Under the pieces are notes generated by a model. That model worked only from the letters and a program-made list of their open reading frames with translations, was not told where the DNA came from and did no database searches. A DNA stretch of 64,000 nt from Rotaria socialis (Eukaryota; Rotifera; Eurotatoria; Philodinida; Philodinidae): contig CAJNYU010001520.1 in assembly GCA_905331475.1 (NCBI GenBank), positions 62,001-126,000 of the forward strand. The letters are read 5' to 3'. Positions 33,744 to 47,356 of the stretch are shown one piece after another (positions within the stretch are counted from its first letter, which is position 1; each line of letters begins with the position of its first letter). The translations under genes were made by a program, and so were the position numbers.

Positions 33744-34154
33744 TAGAGGTGTCAGCTGAAGGGTTGAACGACGGCGGGCAACAATTTTCAATTTTTAAAG
33801 ATTTCCAGTGGCTCCTTCTTTGAATGAGTAATGTCTTCAGCGGTGGCTGCTATAAATTCTTAAAATTTTTTCCACAGCGGTGGCACAGGCTGATATTTGC
33901 AAGTCCTTATGAGACGGCGGCGACTGAGTTAAAAATTCATTGATGAAAATAAAAACAAAAATGTTCGATTCGATCGCATATGTATTGATGTCAGCGGCGG
34001 TGGATGACGCTATCAAAAATTTGTATCTCTTGCAGCGGCGCAACGGCGGCTCCCCAAAAATTCTTAAAATTACCAGCAATTTGGTGGCTACGGCGGCTGA
34101 TATTATAGAAAACTCGGCTGCTGCGGCGGCTCAGTCGCACGGCTGACACCTCTA
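33744..34154. mobile_element. hAT-type MITE nested in the larger element
   Basis: Perfect 13-bp terminal inverted repeats TAGAGGTGTCAGC at 33744-33756 and its complement at 34142-34154. The flanks carry an exact 8-bp duplication TTCATATG at 33736-33743 and 34155-34162. Length 411 bp. TIR sequence and duplication length are those of hAT elements. The interior has many CGG-rich clusters but no transposase frame. Confidence 0.88.
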
Positions 34155-34176
34155 TTCATATGTCGCATATATCGGA

Positions 34177-34226
34177 AAGTTAAACTAAAACTAAATCTAG
34201 GAATAGATTTAGTTTTAGTTTAACTT
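34177..34226. repeat. Long perfect hairpin
   Basis: 23-nt arms (34177-34199 and 34204-34226, core TAGATTTAGTTTTAGTTTAA) separated by four bases GGAA. Part of the right end of the surrounding element. Confidence 0.85.
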
Positions 34227-34515
34227 TTTCTTTTCTCCATTTATATTCGAACTCGAATTAGACAGTTACTCTTCTTGTCATACTTCGCTATTTCTTTTAG
34301 GTATTGATTATTATTGATAGCAGAAGTTGTTATACTTCTTTCTAAACCATGCACTGCTACATGAAAAGTTTATTATAAAAATATTTAAAAAGTGCAAACC
34401 ATCATTTTTCATTCTGGTTGTAATTCAATGTTATTGTTGATTTTTTCTATTAATATTTTGTTGCATACTAGCAAGAAGTCTACAATTCTAAAACTAGAAT
34501 AAGACAACAGACTTT

Positions 34516-35289
34516 TTAAATCGTTTGTGAATGTTCATAGTTTCGAAAAACAGTTCGACCATTTAATGGCTGCAACGGTCGATAAGTATTGGGTAGAATG
34601 TTTTGGCGTAGAGCATTTAAACTTTCTTCTTTAATTGGAACTTCATAAGGAAATACTGTCCATATAATACCTTCAGTACATGGTGGCGACGTTAAACTAC
34701 CTTCATAACGATAAAATTCTGTATGTTTCATTTGCATGAGTCGACTTAAATTCAATACGCATGTTGTTTTATCATCAGTTTTCGTTAATTGACTTGCAAT
34801 ATTAGCATATTTATCCCATTCATTCGATTTGTTGCCAATATCAGATACTGTTAAAAAGATTGCAAGTACAGCCAATTGTTGAGTATCTTTATTTTTATGC
34901 ACAAAATGTGCTTCACCTGCAAAACGATTTCCATCTATTTGATGTTCAGCACCTTGCTTGTTATCGGCTCCCCAGTGCATATGAAGATCTGAAAAATGAT
35001 ATTTTCCAATTAAATTAATACCAGTTAAATATAATTCATCGCCGGTTTGTTCATTGGAATCTTTAGGAAATGTCATCTGTATTTGTTGGCCATTGTTTGT
35101 CATAGTAAACATTAAATCCGAATCGTATTTTGAAGAAAAGTTCAGAGACGAAAAGAACTTTGGAACAGTATCACTTGTCTTTATATTAATTGGAGATTGG
35201 CATAATCCATTAGCACATGGAAAATTTATTGACCATTGAGCTGAATTAGCCCAAGTCCACCCAAGTTTCTTTTGCTCCTGAGAAAGCAT
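34516..35289 (-). CDS. Alpha carbonic anhydrase
   Basis: A single-exon gene of 257 aa, the size of a single catalytic domain. It hydrates carbon dioxide to bicarbonate. The zinc ligands are all present: H103 and H105 in LHMHWG, and H128 in EAHFVH. QSPINI (31-36) and the substrate-pocket block SLTSPPCTEGIIWTV are the family hallmarks. There is no signal peptide (starts MLSQEQKKLGWTW), so it is probably cytosolic, although the Cys residues at about 30 and in SPPC sit where secreted isoforms form a disulfide. Lack of introns is unusual among its neighbours. It is the only intact protein-coding gene I see between 27 and 38.5 kb. Confidence 0.93.
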   Translation of the reverse strand: MLSQEQKKLGWTWANSAQWSINFPCANGLCQSPINIKTSDTVPKFFSSLNFSSKYDSDLMFTMTNNGQQIQMTFPKDSNEQTGDELYLTGINLIGKYHFSDLHMHWGADNKQGAEHQIDGNRFAGEAHFVHKNKDTQQLAVLAIFLTVSDIGNKSNEWDKYANIASQLTKTDDKTTCVLNLSRLMQMKHTEFYRYEGSLTSPPCTEGIIWTVFPYEVPIKEESLNALRQNILPNTYRPLQPLNGRTVFRNYEHSQTI

Positions 35290-36607
35290 TTTTTTATAGT
35301 TAATGTGTGAAAAAGCTGTGTAAGATGAATCGAATAAATGTTCGTATTGTATTTTTCTTTATATACCGTATTCCTTGTTCTTTTTCTATTCTTTGCTACG
35401 TCTCTGAAGACATATATACGATATTAATAATAATAAATAGGCATAGAAAAATAAAAATAAGCTATTATCTTGTTTTTACAAGCTCTCATCTTATTTTTTT
35501 ATTGCTGCTACTTTGAGAATTATATGACTATTGAGAACAAAATAAATCATTGCATTGTCTTGCTTTCGTAGGATCTTAAAGAATTACCCTGCTGCTCGTT
35601 GAAATGGCAATATGAAAACATTTTTTCTCTCTCGCGCGCGCTCTCTCTTTTCTATCATACATAATTGCTACATCAAACCAATAGAGTAGAGTATCCGGTG
35701 TACTACAAGCAGATTCAAAACCAAATCAAAATAAGACGCCATAACTGTTGTAAAATGTTGCATTATATCACGAACTGATTATTCAAGCGAAAGATGAACT
35801 CATCAAGTAGAGAGATCTATTCGTGCTTGTTCTTCACTACAGTGATTTTATCGTACTGAGTTGAGAAAAATAAAGCATTAGCATAGTCTTGATTTCGTTG
35901 AACTATTTTAATTGAATTCACAAGGGCAAGACAGTTTCTTATTAAATTTAGTACAATGATGATTGAAATATTGCATAGCGATGGTCACTTGGGGACGAGA
36001 AAAACATTCTTATTTACCAATAGATAGACGACGGAAGTTTTTGATTGCTTTATGTTTATTAAAAGGAAATGAAGCGACAGTTTTTCCCATTATCACCGAA
36101 CACATAACAAGAGTGGCAAGCTATTTGATTTTCTCTGATGTTTAGTAAATATTTGAAATTGACGAGAGAGAATGTCTAACGCCCTTAGGGATGCTTATCG
36201 AATTTACTTTTGAAGAAAAATATTAGCTAGATCTAACTGAGCAACATCAATAGAATTAAATTATTTGATACAAATTGCATTTTATTATTCTGTTCCTCTA
36301 CTTTCTAATCTTTCAAACACTTTTTTAGCATAAAATATCATTAATAAAAGTTCCTATATTGAATAATTTATACCGAAGAACAATAGATGTAAAAAAAATG
36401 ATCGTAGCTGTTAAAATTAATGCTACAATACGAACCATATGATTGGAAAATATCGTGTAACTTAATGCGATGTTTTTCTGCTTCTATTAAATAAGTATGA
36501 AATGAGTAAAATATTTGCATGAACTATCTTGAGTTCGTTCAGAAAGCAAAGTATTGGATTTTATATAGACTGATTGGTAATTATCCTCACTGGTTCACAA
36601 TACTGTT
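35290..36607. other. Intergenic, gene-poor
   Basis: AT-rich; a CT/GC low-complexity run lies near 35625-35655. No convincing coding frame. Confidence 0.5.
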
Positions 36608-37134
36608 TGTAACAATCCTACCGAACTTGTAATGTGTTGCGTATTCTTAGCCAAACTGTTTGTAATGTGCTCTTCTAGTTGTTACTCATACAAAGCTCTG
36701 TAGACTTTAATCTCTTCTTCTCTCATTTACATTCCTAACATGCACTATCAATTTTTCCTTCACCGATGCATAGTTTACAATCACTACGATCTTTTACGTT
36801 TGCACACTAGAGAATGGCATTCTGTATATGTCATTGCCAATAATCGTGCTATTAGTTGTACTCTTTCGATTTGTCCTTTCACTTCATATTGTTTACGCTG
36901 TATCAATCAAAGTCCATCTATGCCACAAAATGGTATTTAATGAACGAGAAAAATACAGTATAGCACGATTCTTGATAGTTTAATAAAGCATTAGTTAAAT
37001 AACACTTTATACAACATCTACTACCTCAGAAATCGTCACAACTGAGCTTTTTATGAGTAACAACTAGAAGAGCACATTACAAACAGTTTGGCTAAGAATA
37101 CGTAACACATTACAAGTTCGGTAGGATTGTTACA
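36608..37134. mobile_element. Foldback element with 83-bp inverted arms
   Basis: Left arm 36608-36690 starts TGTAACAATCCTACCGAACT; right arm 37052-37134 is its complement with a single mismatch by eye, and similarity continues a few bases further in. The flanks are an exact 5-bp repeat CTGTT (36603-36607 and 37135-37139). Total 527 bp. The 361-bp middle has no transposase frame. The long arms give a large hairpin; the superfamily is not clear from the ends. Confidence 0.85.
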
Positions 37135-37139
37135 CTGTT

Positions 37140-38563
37140 CTTCTATTATCGTATAAAGCGTGACAGATTATATTAACAAGCCGTAACTGAAACTACTCTG
37201 TACAGACAATGACAGATTGGCAGGCCTTATTCAAACACAGCACCAATTTCAAAATATTTTATGAATGCAAAAAACTATCGCTTTTGATAGATATTGTTGT
37301 CATACGAACTAGGCGTGCCAATGAATCAAGTTTCGTTCCGATCTATAATCTATCTTTTCATTCAATTGCCGAAGGATTAAGTGAAGCAGGATGATAGTAC
37401 TATGTGTATCATAAAATCAATATACTAAAGCAATTAAATGTGATCAATCATCTCACGCGCTTCAGTTTTTTTAATCCCATAGGAATCACGTTAATAGCAG
37501 CACTCTTTGTTTATGTAAGTACATTTGTAAAAGGAGCGTCCAACCTTTTCTGTGGGTAAAGGCCATCATATCATGCAAAAACATTGATTTGGTTCATATC
37601 TTTAATAATATAAACGTCATAATATTCCATACCACAGAGATACTTAAATGAAACTAGACTACTGTCTGGATTTTGCTTTTCTAATCAGACAGAAAAGAAA
37701 AAGATTATCCTCAGGGCAAACACATCTTTCCATTCTTTTACCAATCATACTTTCTTTTTCAGATAATCACCAGCTCAATTTTTGCATAGCATTATCAATC
37801 TCACTACAACATCAAATGGAAGCATTTCATCTCATCTGTTCGTTACTAATGCAATATTTCTATTGCTTTACTTTTTGTTTACTTAGTTTGAACAAATTTT
37901 TTTCCTGACACACTTTCAAAGTTAATGTATCAAGTATTGAATGTTCAATGGAATAATATGAATAATTTAATGGATCAATTAAGTCAAATGAATTAATGTA
38001 AAAGTTTTCAAGTGCCGTGTTTGTCCTGAGTTGTTATACTGAATGAGTAAAATGGATTGAAATAAAAAGTTTTCTGACATGCAGCACCCATGAACTCTTT
38101 GAAAAAAATTCTCTGCGCAATGCAATCAGAAATGTTCAATACTGCCTTCGGAAAAAAAAAAATTTTCTTGCGAAATAAATCGCTATGTACCTAATTGAGT
38201 TACACTAAGGAAAACGGCATGGCATGTTACTTTGACAGAAAAATGGTCTATTAAAGTGCAAGCATTTATTAGTTGAAGTAAAAAACGTTTTTTTCTCCAT
38301 TTAAATGATCACAGAGAGTTGGTTAATTGTATAATTTTTAGCTCTTGCTGCTACGAGAAAAAAAAACGATACGTGATTACTACAGATCGGTGATATTCAA
38401 TAAAATAAGAACAGAACAAAAGTCACTTATGAATATATGCATAAAACTTTGAAAAAAAATATCAGAAAAATCGAGTACTCCATAAAATCAAGTGATTACT
38501 GATAACTGTTCTTGTTCGGAGAATAGAAATTCAATGTATTCAATTATCTTAGTATTTGATTGA
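37140..38563. other. Intergenic, gene-poor
   Basis: About 1.4 kb; short frames at 37209-37394 and 37648-37908 have no recognisable domains and no splice context. No repeat recognised. Confidence 0.5.
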
Positions 38564-39554
38564 TTATTTACTTGGACCAACATAAAATGCAGACACCGCA
38601 AAAGCTAAAAATACAACACCACCAACTAGTGTAACGGTCTTTGCTGATATTTTTTGTGCGATAAAACGACCGCCGATTACTGCTAATCCTGTGCATAAAC
38701 CATGACCTACAGTACCACCAACAATAACACCTAGAAGATTTTCACTAGCAGCTAAAACAATTGTAGTTATTTGAGATCGATCACCCCATTCCTAATGAAA
38801 AGTAGTGAAATAGTAATTTGTAGTTTTTTTTTCTTCGCCTACTCACAGCAAGAAATGTCATAATAAATGATTGAATTAATATGGGTGATAAATAACGACG
38901 AATAATTGTTGTAATTTTTGTCACAATACTTTTTGATGTTAATACTTGTTGAGTGACTTTTGGCAAACTATCAATTGTTCCATTGCCATCACCTGATTCA
39001 AGATCACTTGTAGCTTCGGCTTTATCGACTTCTTGTTGAACCTCTTCGTACTCTTCAGTACCTTCATCGGGTGACATTCCATAACCGTCTTTCAACATTT
39101 TAATGCCGAAACCTGCAAAAAGTATCATTGATAAATAAAATGTATAAATTCGTGGAACAAAATTAGTAACAATATTTCCTAATAATGCTGATAATACTGT
39201 CATGGCACCAAGCGCACCCATTGCACCTGCGTATACAACTAAACGTGAATGGCGCATTGCTAAAATGGCAGCAATGAAAAATGTTTTATCTCCTAATTCA
39301 GAAACCACAATGACAGAAATTGACGCAATAAAAGCGTGAATAAAACCCAGATTTGCAGTTTTGTCTTTGATTTTATTTTGTAAATTATCGTTCATGTTAG
39401 AAGATAAAGATTTTGAGCCATTAGGTAATATTGTTAAAGTTTGAATTAATTTCGCATAGATAAAATAGCCATTGTAATAAAGGTGCATGACAAAAAACAT
39501 TAATAAAAAGCACAAAAAAGTGACTATGTACAATATACGTGGTGTAACAGTCAT
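38564..39554 (-). CDS. TMEM165: TMEM165/GDT1 family Golgi cation transporter
   Basis: Two exons, 38847-39554 and 38564-38791, phase 0; 311 aa (human TMEM165 is 324). Both diagnostic motifs E-x-G-D-[KR]-[TS] are present: ELGDKT in the first half and EWGDRS at the start of exon 2; they form the cation site. Six or seven hydrophobic helices flank an acidic central loop (EGTEEYEEVQQEVDKAEA). The N-terminal hydrophobic stretch (ILYIVTFLCFLLMFFVM) acts as signal or anchor. The family imports manganese and/or calcium into the Golgi in exchange for protons, supporting glycosylation; a glycan-processing glucosidase gene lies next to it on the same strand, though that neighbourhood may be chance. Confidence 0.92.
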
Positions 39555-40476
39555 TTGGTGAAGCTATTTTATAAAATAAAAAATATATTATATGATTTCA
39601 AAAATTGAGCTCACCGTTTAAGAGGAACGTCCTGGTTAAAAAATTTCTTTGCTGAAGATTCTCTAAAAGTTGAGATATTTTCAAATTCTGCAATGTCTTG
39701 TTTTGGCTGAGACAAGATAAATTAATCGAATCCTTCAGACGAAAGAGGCTTCACAGTCGAACCGACCAGGTTGAAAGGTAAAATTCGAGCATAGCCAATA
39801 TCGTCCTAGCAGTATAAAAGGGGAATGAATACCTCTATTTTAATAGAAAAGAAATTTGTCAAGAACTCGAAGATATTTTCTTTTGTGAGAAAATTGATTT
39901 ATATAGTAAATAATGAAAGTGAATTCGTTTTCTCAGATAATATTAAAGGATCAAAATGAATTCTACACAAAAACAAACGTACTTAGTGATAAAGTATGAA
40001 ATAGTTATCACCAGGAATGCATTAAGAAATCACAGTTGAGCAGTGTAACAAAAAAATAAAAGAGATTAATCTGAAATGTAAAAATAAATATCTATCAGAT
40101 AGAAAGTTCAAAATAATTATTTTGAACAATTTCGAATTTTATTCCATTTTTTTTTAAATAATTTATTTGAACTTCGTATCAAGGTAGAATAAGCGATTAA
40201 CAAAACACTTCTAAGATATATAAAGAAACAACCCATTCCATAGGAAAAAAAATAAACTAGTATATTATCGTACTGATTTAGCAAAAAAGTAAAATTTATC
40301 AAAAACTTCAAAACAAAGGCAAGATCATTTTCATATTATCATAAAATTGGATATTTCGTTTTATATTATTGCATTCGAATAACAACGTCAAAAAAAAGAT
40401 GAAGAATGTAAATGATTATCACATTAAACATTCATGTATTTTCTTCTCCTAGGCTACGTCTTATCAACAAATTGAG
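39555..40476. other. Intergenic
   Basis: About 920 bp between the TMEM165 start and the MOGS stop, both on minus. A frame at 40117-40311 is AT-rich and unsupported. Confidence 0.5.
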
Positions 40477-43400
40477 CTACTCGTCATACAATTCCGACAT
40501 GATCAAAACAATCAATGATGACCATCCAGTAAATGGATGACTACCTTTTCCATTTCCAGTTTTGTCATCATATTGTTCCCAAACGTGACCTGTTTTCTCG
40601 TAAACACGTAACATATTCTTGAGAAGATTTGTACGTAATTGTTTATAAATATCTTGAGCTTTATCCGAATAGGGACCAGAAATTTTTGCATAATGTTGTA
40701 AAGCCGATAGAACCATATAATTCATATTTATCCATATAGCACCTAAATAATTATTTTACAAATAAGAAAAGCAATCGATATTCATACCTCTCCAATACGG
40801 TGGATCGTGTTCAGTATTTCTCATTCCGTATAAAGAACTTGATCGTGCTAGTGATCGAAGACCATAGGGCGTCCATAGTAAAGTTGAATTTTTTAAATCA
40901 TTCAAAATCTTATCAAGTTTATTTGAATGCGGATTTAAAACACGTGTCATTAATGGAAACAATGAAACGTAACCAAAATGTTTGACGTATTTGAAATTAA
41001 CATCGGAATCTTTTGTTACTTGTCGAATAATATGCGTTTGTTGATATTGTTGTGAAGGTGATTTTTTCGGTATTGGTACACGTTCTAATTGAACATAATC
41101 TGTATGTAAACCATAATCGGCATACATTTCATATTCGTCCGACCAATGTAATTGATCAAGTAAATCATTATTTGAAAGTAATTGTGCATAAGCTAAATAT
41201 TGATTCGTTTTTTCATTATTTAATATCGAATAAAGTTTGCCGATAATGCTCGAAGCTAATGTCATCCAACAGCGTAAATCTAAATGACGTTCAGAATCAG
41301 TCGGGTGTGATGCACGTGGATAATCGTCTAAGCCACTTGTTAACGTTTTTGGATTAAGTTCATAGATTGATGAAGCATTTCGACCACGCCAACGAAACGT
41401 AAATGGCGTAGGGCCCACTTGAGTACGATTATACCATTGATACCATTTTTCTAATCGTTGAATAAATGGTAATGTAAAAAGATGATTAGCTTGATTTGTT
41501 TTTAACAAATAATCAATCGTTAAGAAGAATGTTGGAGGATTGGCATTATTGGTATGTTGAATGACGAATTCCGATGGAACGCGAGCACGAGCTTCATCAC
41601 CGAGAATTATTTCCTATACGATATGAACTACTATAGTAAAAGAGTTACCTCTTGTTTGTATTCCTATCAATTTTATAATGTCCCTATGGTCTTAATAGAG
41701 ATGATTAAAATAACAGTTTTCCTAATGGAAAATAATAGTGACAATTTTTCTTGCATAATGATCTTCACGCAGAGACGAGAGCCGCCAATGGCTTGATCCT
41801 AGGCACAAGTCATTATCTTATTTTTCTTAATCTATGAAGTACGAACTAACGGAAATCCCATGATATCTGTGTAACGCTCAAAGTTAAGCGTGACTATTAT
41901 TTTTGTCCTTTCTCTATGTTTTGTTATTTTGATGTCCTTAGCGTTTGTCCTTAGCTGTTATCTGTTTTGATTCTTTCGGATGGTTGAGTACTTAAATGTG
42001 TGCTTTTTTGTGTAATCAATACGATTCATGATATGAAGAAATGAAATAAAGCATAGTACCATCAGCACAAGCACTTCTTCTCTCCGAAATCGTCACAAAA
42101 GGCATAATAATAAACTAGTTACTCGTACTGACTTCGAATAAAAAACAATGCAATAACTTTGCAGTGATTATTAGAAAATAAATCTGCCGCCCAGGTCCTT
42201 ATTGTAGCATTGAATTCTTACTCGAGGTATCCATCCGTTGTCGTTTAGCATGTCAAACCAATGCTTAAGAATATCAATAGTGATATTTTGATTCCATCGG
42301 GCAATAAGAAGATTATGAAAACCTTCATCCCAAAGGAAACCGCGCGGAAAAAATGAACGTGATGGTACAGCTGTATATAAACTTGTTGTAAAATATTGAT
42401 CAGGTGTTTTTTGACCTGGCTTTGCTACTAATGATTGGCCTAGAAGGGAAAAAAAGTAAAAATTTTACGATTCGAAAAAATGACAAATTAAATTTTACCG
42501 GTAAAATAAGAAATTCCACCAATGAGATTACTTAATGTTGACCGAGCAAAATTTATTTTTGTTTCGTCCATATTCTGCTTTGTTTTTAATTGAAATATAG
42601 TTTCAAAACGTTGATCGAATTGTTTTTGTAATCGAACAAGTTCGTCATTGAAATATAAGCCAGTTAAATCTTGTTCACGTTCGCGATCTGATGATTCTGA
42701 TTGATAGATAATATCGAATGAAAATGCTTCATCGACGACTGGTTGTCGAAGAGTTATTTGAATAAAAAATGTGTTCGGTTCGGAATCTTTTAATGTTTGA
42801 TCGGCTAATATAAAAAATGGTTGTTTAGGTGGGTTTGATGTTAATTTTGTTAGAATATCACGATGAATTGTATCTAATCGAAAGACATCTGTTAATGTAC
42901 GAACAACTGGTTGTTGAGATAATGTATTCAAGTGAATTTTAATGCTGAATTTATCCAATTCATTTGTTTGGCCACGGATAGTTACAGTATCAGGCGATTG
43001 CTTCGATATAGATTTCACTTCTTTTATCCATGGATGTTCATGATGAAAATAGAAGAATAAAGATATTGGTATGGTACTACCGACGGACTAGTAAATGAAA
43101 ATATTTTTATAGATAATAAGTTAGAAAGTAATCTTCAGGAAAAATATGAAAGCATTCGGATTACTTCCTACGTATTTCCTAATCTCGTAAATGTAAAATA
43201 GCATGTAATCATTGAGGAAAAGATGAAAATCTACTTATCCGGGTTTCCCCTTCTATAACATGCCTAAGAATCATCCCTGAATTGAGAAAAAAGAGCAGCA
43301 TGTAACTATTGAAAACAAAATAATCCCAAAAAGAACCATTGAATTTACCCTGGATCGACCATTGAATGCAATAACTTCAATTAATTTTTTTTTCTCATTC

Positions 43401-43815
43401 ATAATATCGCGCTAACTAGAACACTTATCGAATAGCTAGCGAGGTTTCTCTCTTTTCTTTTTCCAGGCCTCAGACATAAAAAGAAAGTGTTATCTGATGT
43501 CATGATGATCTCGAGAACAGAATGGCAGACAATAGTGATCCAAACGCTTGAATAAGTTTCATAAGAAATTCTATGTAGAATCTCCCTTGAATAGAAGAAT
43601 CCTTTAGATGTTTGACATTATCCAGCATTTTGCAGCGAATATGAAACAATTAATCGAAATGAAAATTTGTTTTTTCTCCTGTCATCTGATATTTAAAGTA
43701 GGGGCGTAACCAGAAAAAAATTGTAGGGGGGGCTAAACTTGTTTTTTCACAGGGTTTTATTTTTTCTAGGGGGGGGGCTAAGATCTCTGTAGGGGGGGCT
43801 GAGCCCCCCCCCCCC

Positions 43816-43865
<50 letters not shown>

Positions 43866-45098
43866 TGGCCCCCCCTCTGGTTACGCCCCTAATTTAAAGC
43901 TTTGTAATTTGCTTGAAACACCCTTTAATTCGATAACTTGACCATGAAAAACAAACATTTCCGTAGAGCATTAAAAACGTTATTGATTTCATGCGATAGT
44001 ATTGAACAACAGGTCGAGGTGAATAGCAGTCATTTATTTCCTATGTCTAATATTTGAATCAAACTATGGATGATGCTCGGTAATATTCCATGGGTTTATT
44101 TCTTGATGCTTCTCAATTGCACATTGTATCCCCTTGGCGATGACTTGAAATTGTGTTTCTCATCTCTGCGCAGGGTATCAATGCATTTGAGAGCTTTCTC
44201 AAATATACTCTCGGAATGTTAACATTCAGCGATGTTTCCGACAGTTTTCATCTCAGTTCATGTCAAAAATCATTTTCCAGACTCTTCTTTTTCTTTACTA
44301 TTTACGACATATGTTTCTTCGTATGCTATTTTGGATCTATGGGGCGTCAGCTGTTCTCTCTTTTCATACTTTTGGAGTAACATTGATTCGCGTTGTCCAA
44401 TCTCCTCCATGTTGTCCACTCAATTGTTTTATCCATTGAATATTTAAATCAAGATTATTATCTTTAATATCTTCAATTCCAAATCTTTCACCATCATGAT
44501 ATGTCCATCCATATTTTAACTGATCATTTTGATCACACCCATGTCTAAGAGAAAATTATCTTGGAGCATTTTTTACCTTACATATGCTTTTTTTTCTACC
44601 TAAGAAATCGATCATTGGATCTTTGTAATGTACCATAATCAAACCACATAAATCCTACACTTAATGATTTTGAACTTTGATGTTTTAAACCAAAATATAA
44701 ATTCGATCTTGAATCAAAATTATTTATTTTTATTCTTTGTTCTCATTAAATAAAATCTTAGTTTACCTATACGTTCCCCAGAATCTATCCGGTGTTGCCT
44801 CATTAATATTAACAAGTTTCGGTAAATTAATCGGAACATTTGTATGCTCAGTAGAAACAAATCCTATTAATATTTTACATAGATAGAATAAAACTACAAT
44901 ACTCATAATCAAAAATATAGATAATCGTATTGGAGATTTTATTTTCAGTAAGAACGATTCCTTCGGTGATGCATTGTTACGAGTTGGCTTTCGTTTTTTT
45001 GTAGCTGCAACGACCTTTTCATTGATTTGGTCGTTATTTAAATTCGATGGATGTTTATTATCATTTTGCCGACGACGTTGTGTTAATTTTTCAGTCAT
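40477..45098 (-). CDS. MOGS: Mannosyl-oligosaccharide glucosidase (glucosidase I, GH63)
   Basis: Seven exons: 44767-45098, 44600-44707, 44370-44544, 42499-43087, 42222-42439, 40788-41613 and 40477-40742; all phases agree and the product is 837 aa, the same length as the human enzyme. It is a type II ER membrane protein: basic N-terminus, anchor ([20 protein letters not shown]), then the luminal domain beginning [18 protein letters not shown]. Catalytic-domain landmarks of GH63 include [35 protein letters not shown] and [14 protein letters not shown]. Glucosidase I removes the outermost alpha-1,2-glucose from the N-glycan precursor. The third intron (43088-44369, 1.28 kb) contains a hAT-type MITE and a poly-C run; the fifth is about 600 bp. 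Others are short. Confidence 0.95.
43691..43698 (+). repeat. Target-site duplication, left copy
   Basis: ATTTAAAG, repeated exactly at 43892-43899. Confidence 0.88.
43699..43891. mobile_element. hAT-type MITE with poly-C core, in a MOGS intron
   Basis: 193 bp with perfect 16-bp terminal inverted repeats TAGGGGCGTAACCAGA, flanked by the 8-bp duplication ATTTAAAG on both sides. The interior is G-runs followed by about 60 bases that are nearly all C (43806-43865), so its exact length in the assembly is doubtful. No coding capacity. Confidence 0.9.
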
Positions 45099-45294
45099 CT
45101 AAAAATGGACAAATATTTGTTTCTAGACTTTTTTCTTTCAATTCCGGTAAATGATATATATATATAGGCTCTATTTGCACGAACCAGCGCGTTAAAAATA
45201 CAATTAAACCATTCGATATATAAATTACACTGTTTTAACAGTAAAAAGAAACAAAATCACCATGGAAGAACGAATAGGAAATGGAAATGCTTCA

Positions 45295-47152
<1,858 letters not shown>

Positions 47153-47356
47153 TTAAAATTTTTATTTTCAATTCAATTGAGATGAGTAGGCAAATAAAAC
47201 GACTCACGCTAATGTAACCAATTGATTCATGGTTGCAATGTTAGTTTTTCATTCGTATAAAAAAATAACCAATAGAAATAAAATATATTCTTTTTTGAAA
47301 TATTATTATTTAGAAGCTCTCGTTTCTTTTACATGTAGCTTTTGACACAGTCACCA
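47153..47356. promoter_or_regulatory. Bidirectional promoter region, ARP1 / ERGIC-3
   Basis: Only 204 bp separate the two start codons of divergently transcribed trafficking genes, so regulatory sequence is likely shared. No TATA box is obvious. Confidence 0.5.

Larger units (their letters stand above)
33481..34260. mobile_element. Inverted-repeat element flanked by TA
   Basis: Left end TAGTTCGAAGTCGAATATAA at 33481 and right end complementary to TAATTCGAGTTCGAATATAA at 34260; the match continues for about 25 bp with few differences. A second inner pair of repeats, TAGATTTAGTTTTA and its complement, lies at 33549 and 34199; the latter forms a near-perfect hairpin with 34204-34226 around a GGAA loop. 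TA at both outer edges suits a Tc1/mariner-type target. It has itself been hit by another element at 33744-34154. Confidence 0.6.

Noticed and set aside
33837..34146. Ala- and Arg-containing frames on both strands
   Set aside because: They lie inside the nested MITE and come from its CGG-rich clusters.
36740..36940. Open frame inside the foldback element
   Set aside because: Too short for a transposase and has no catalytic motif.
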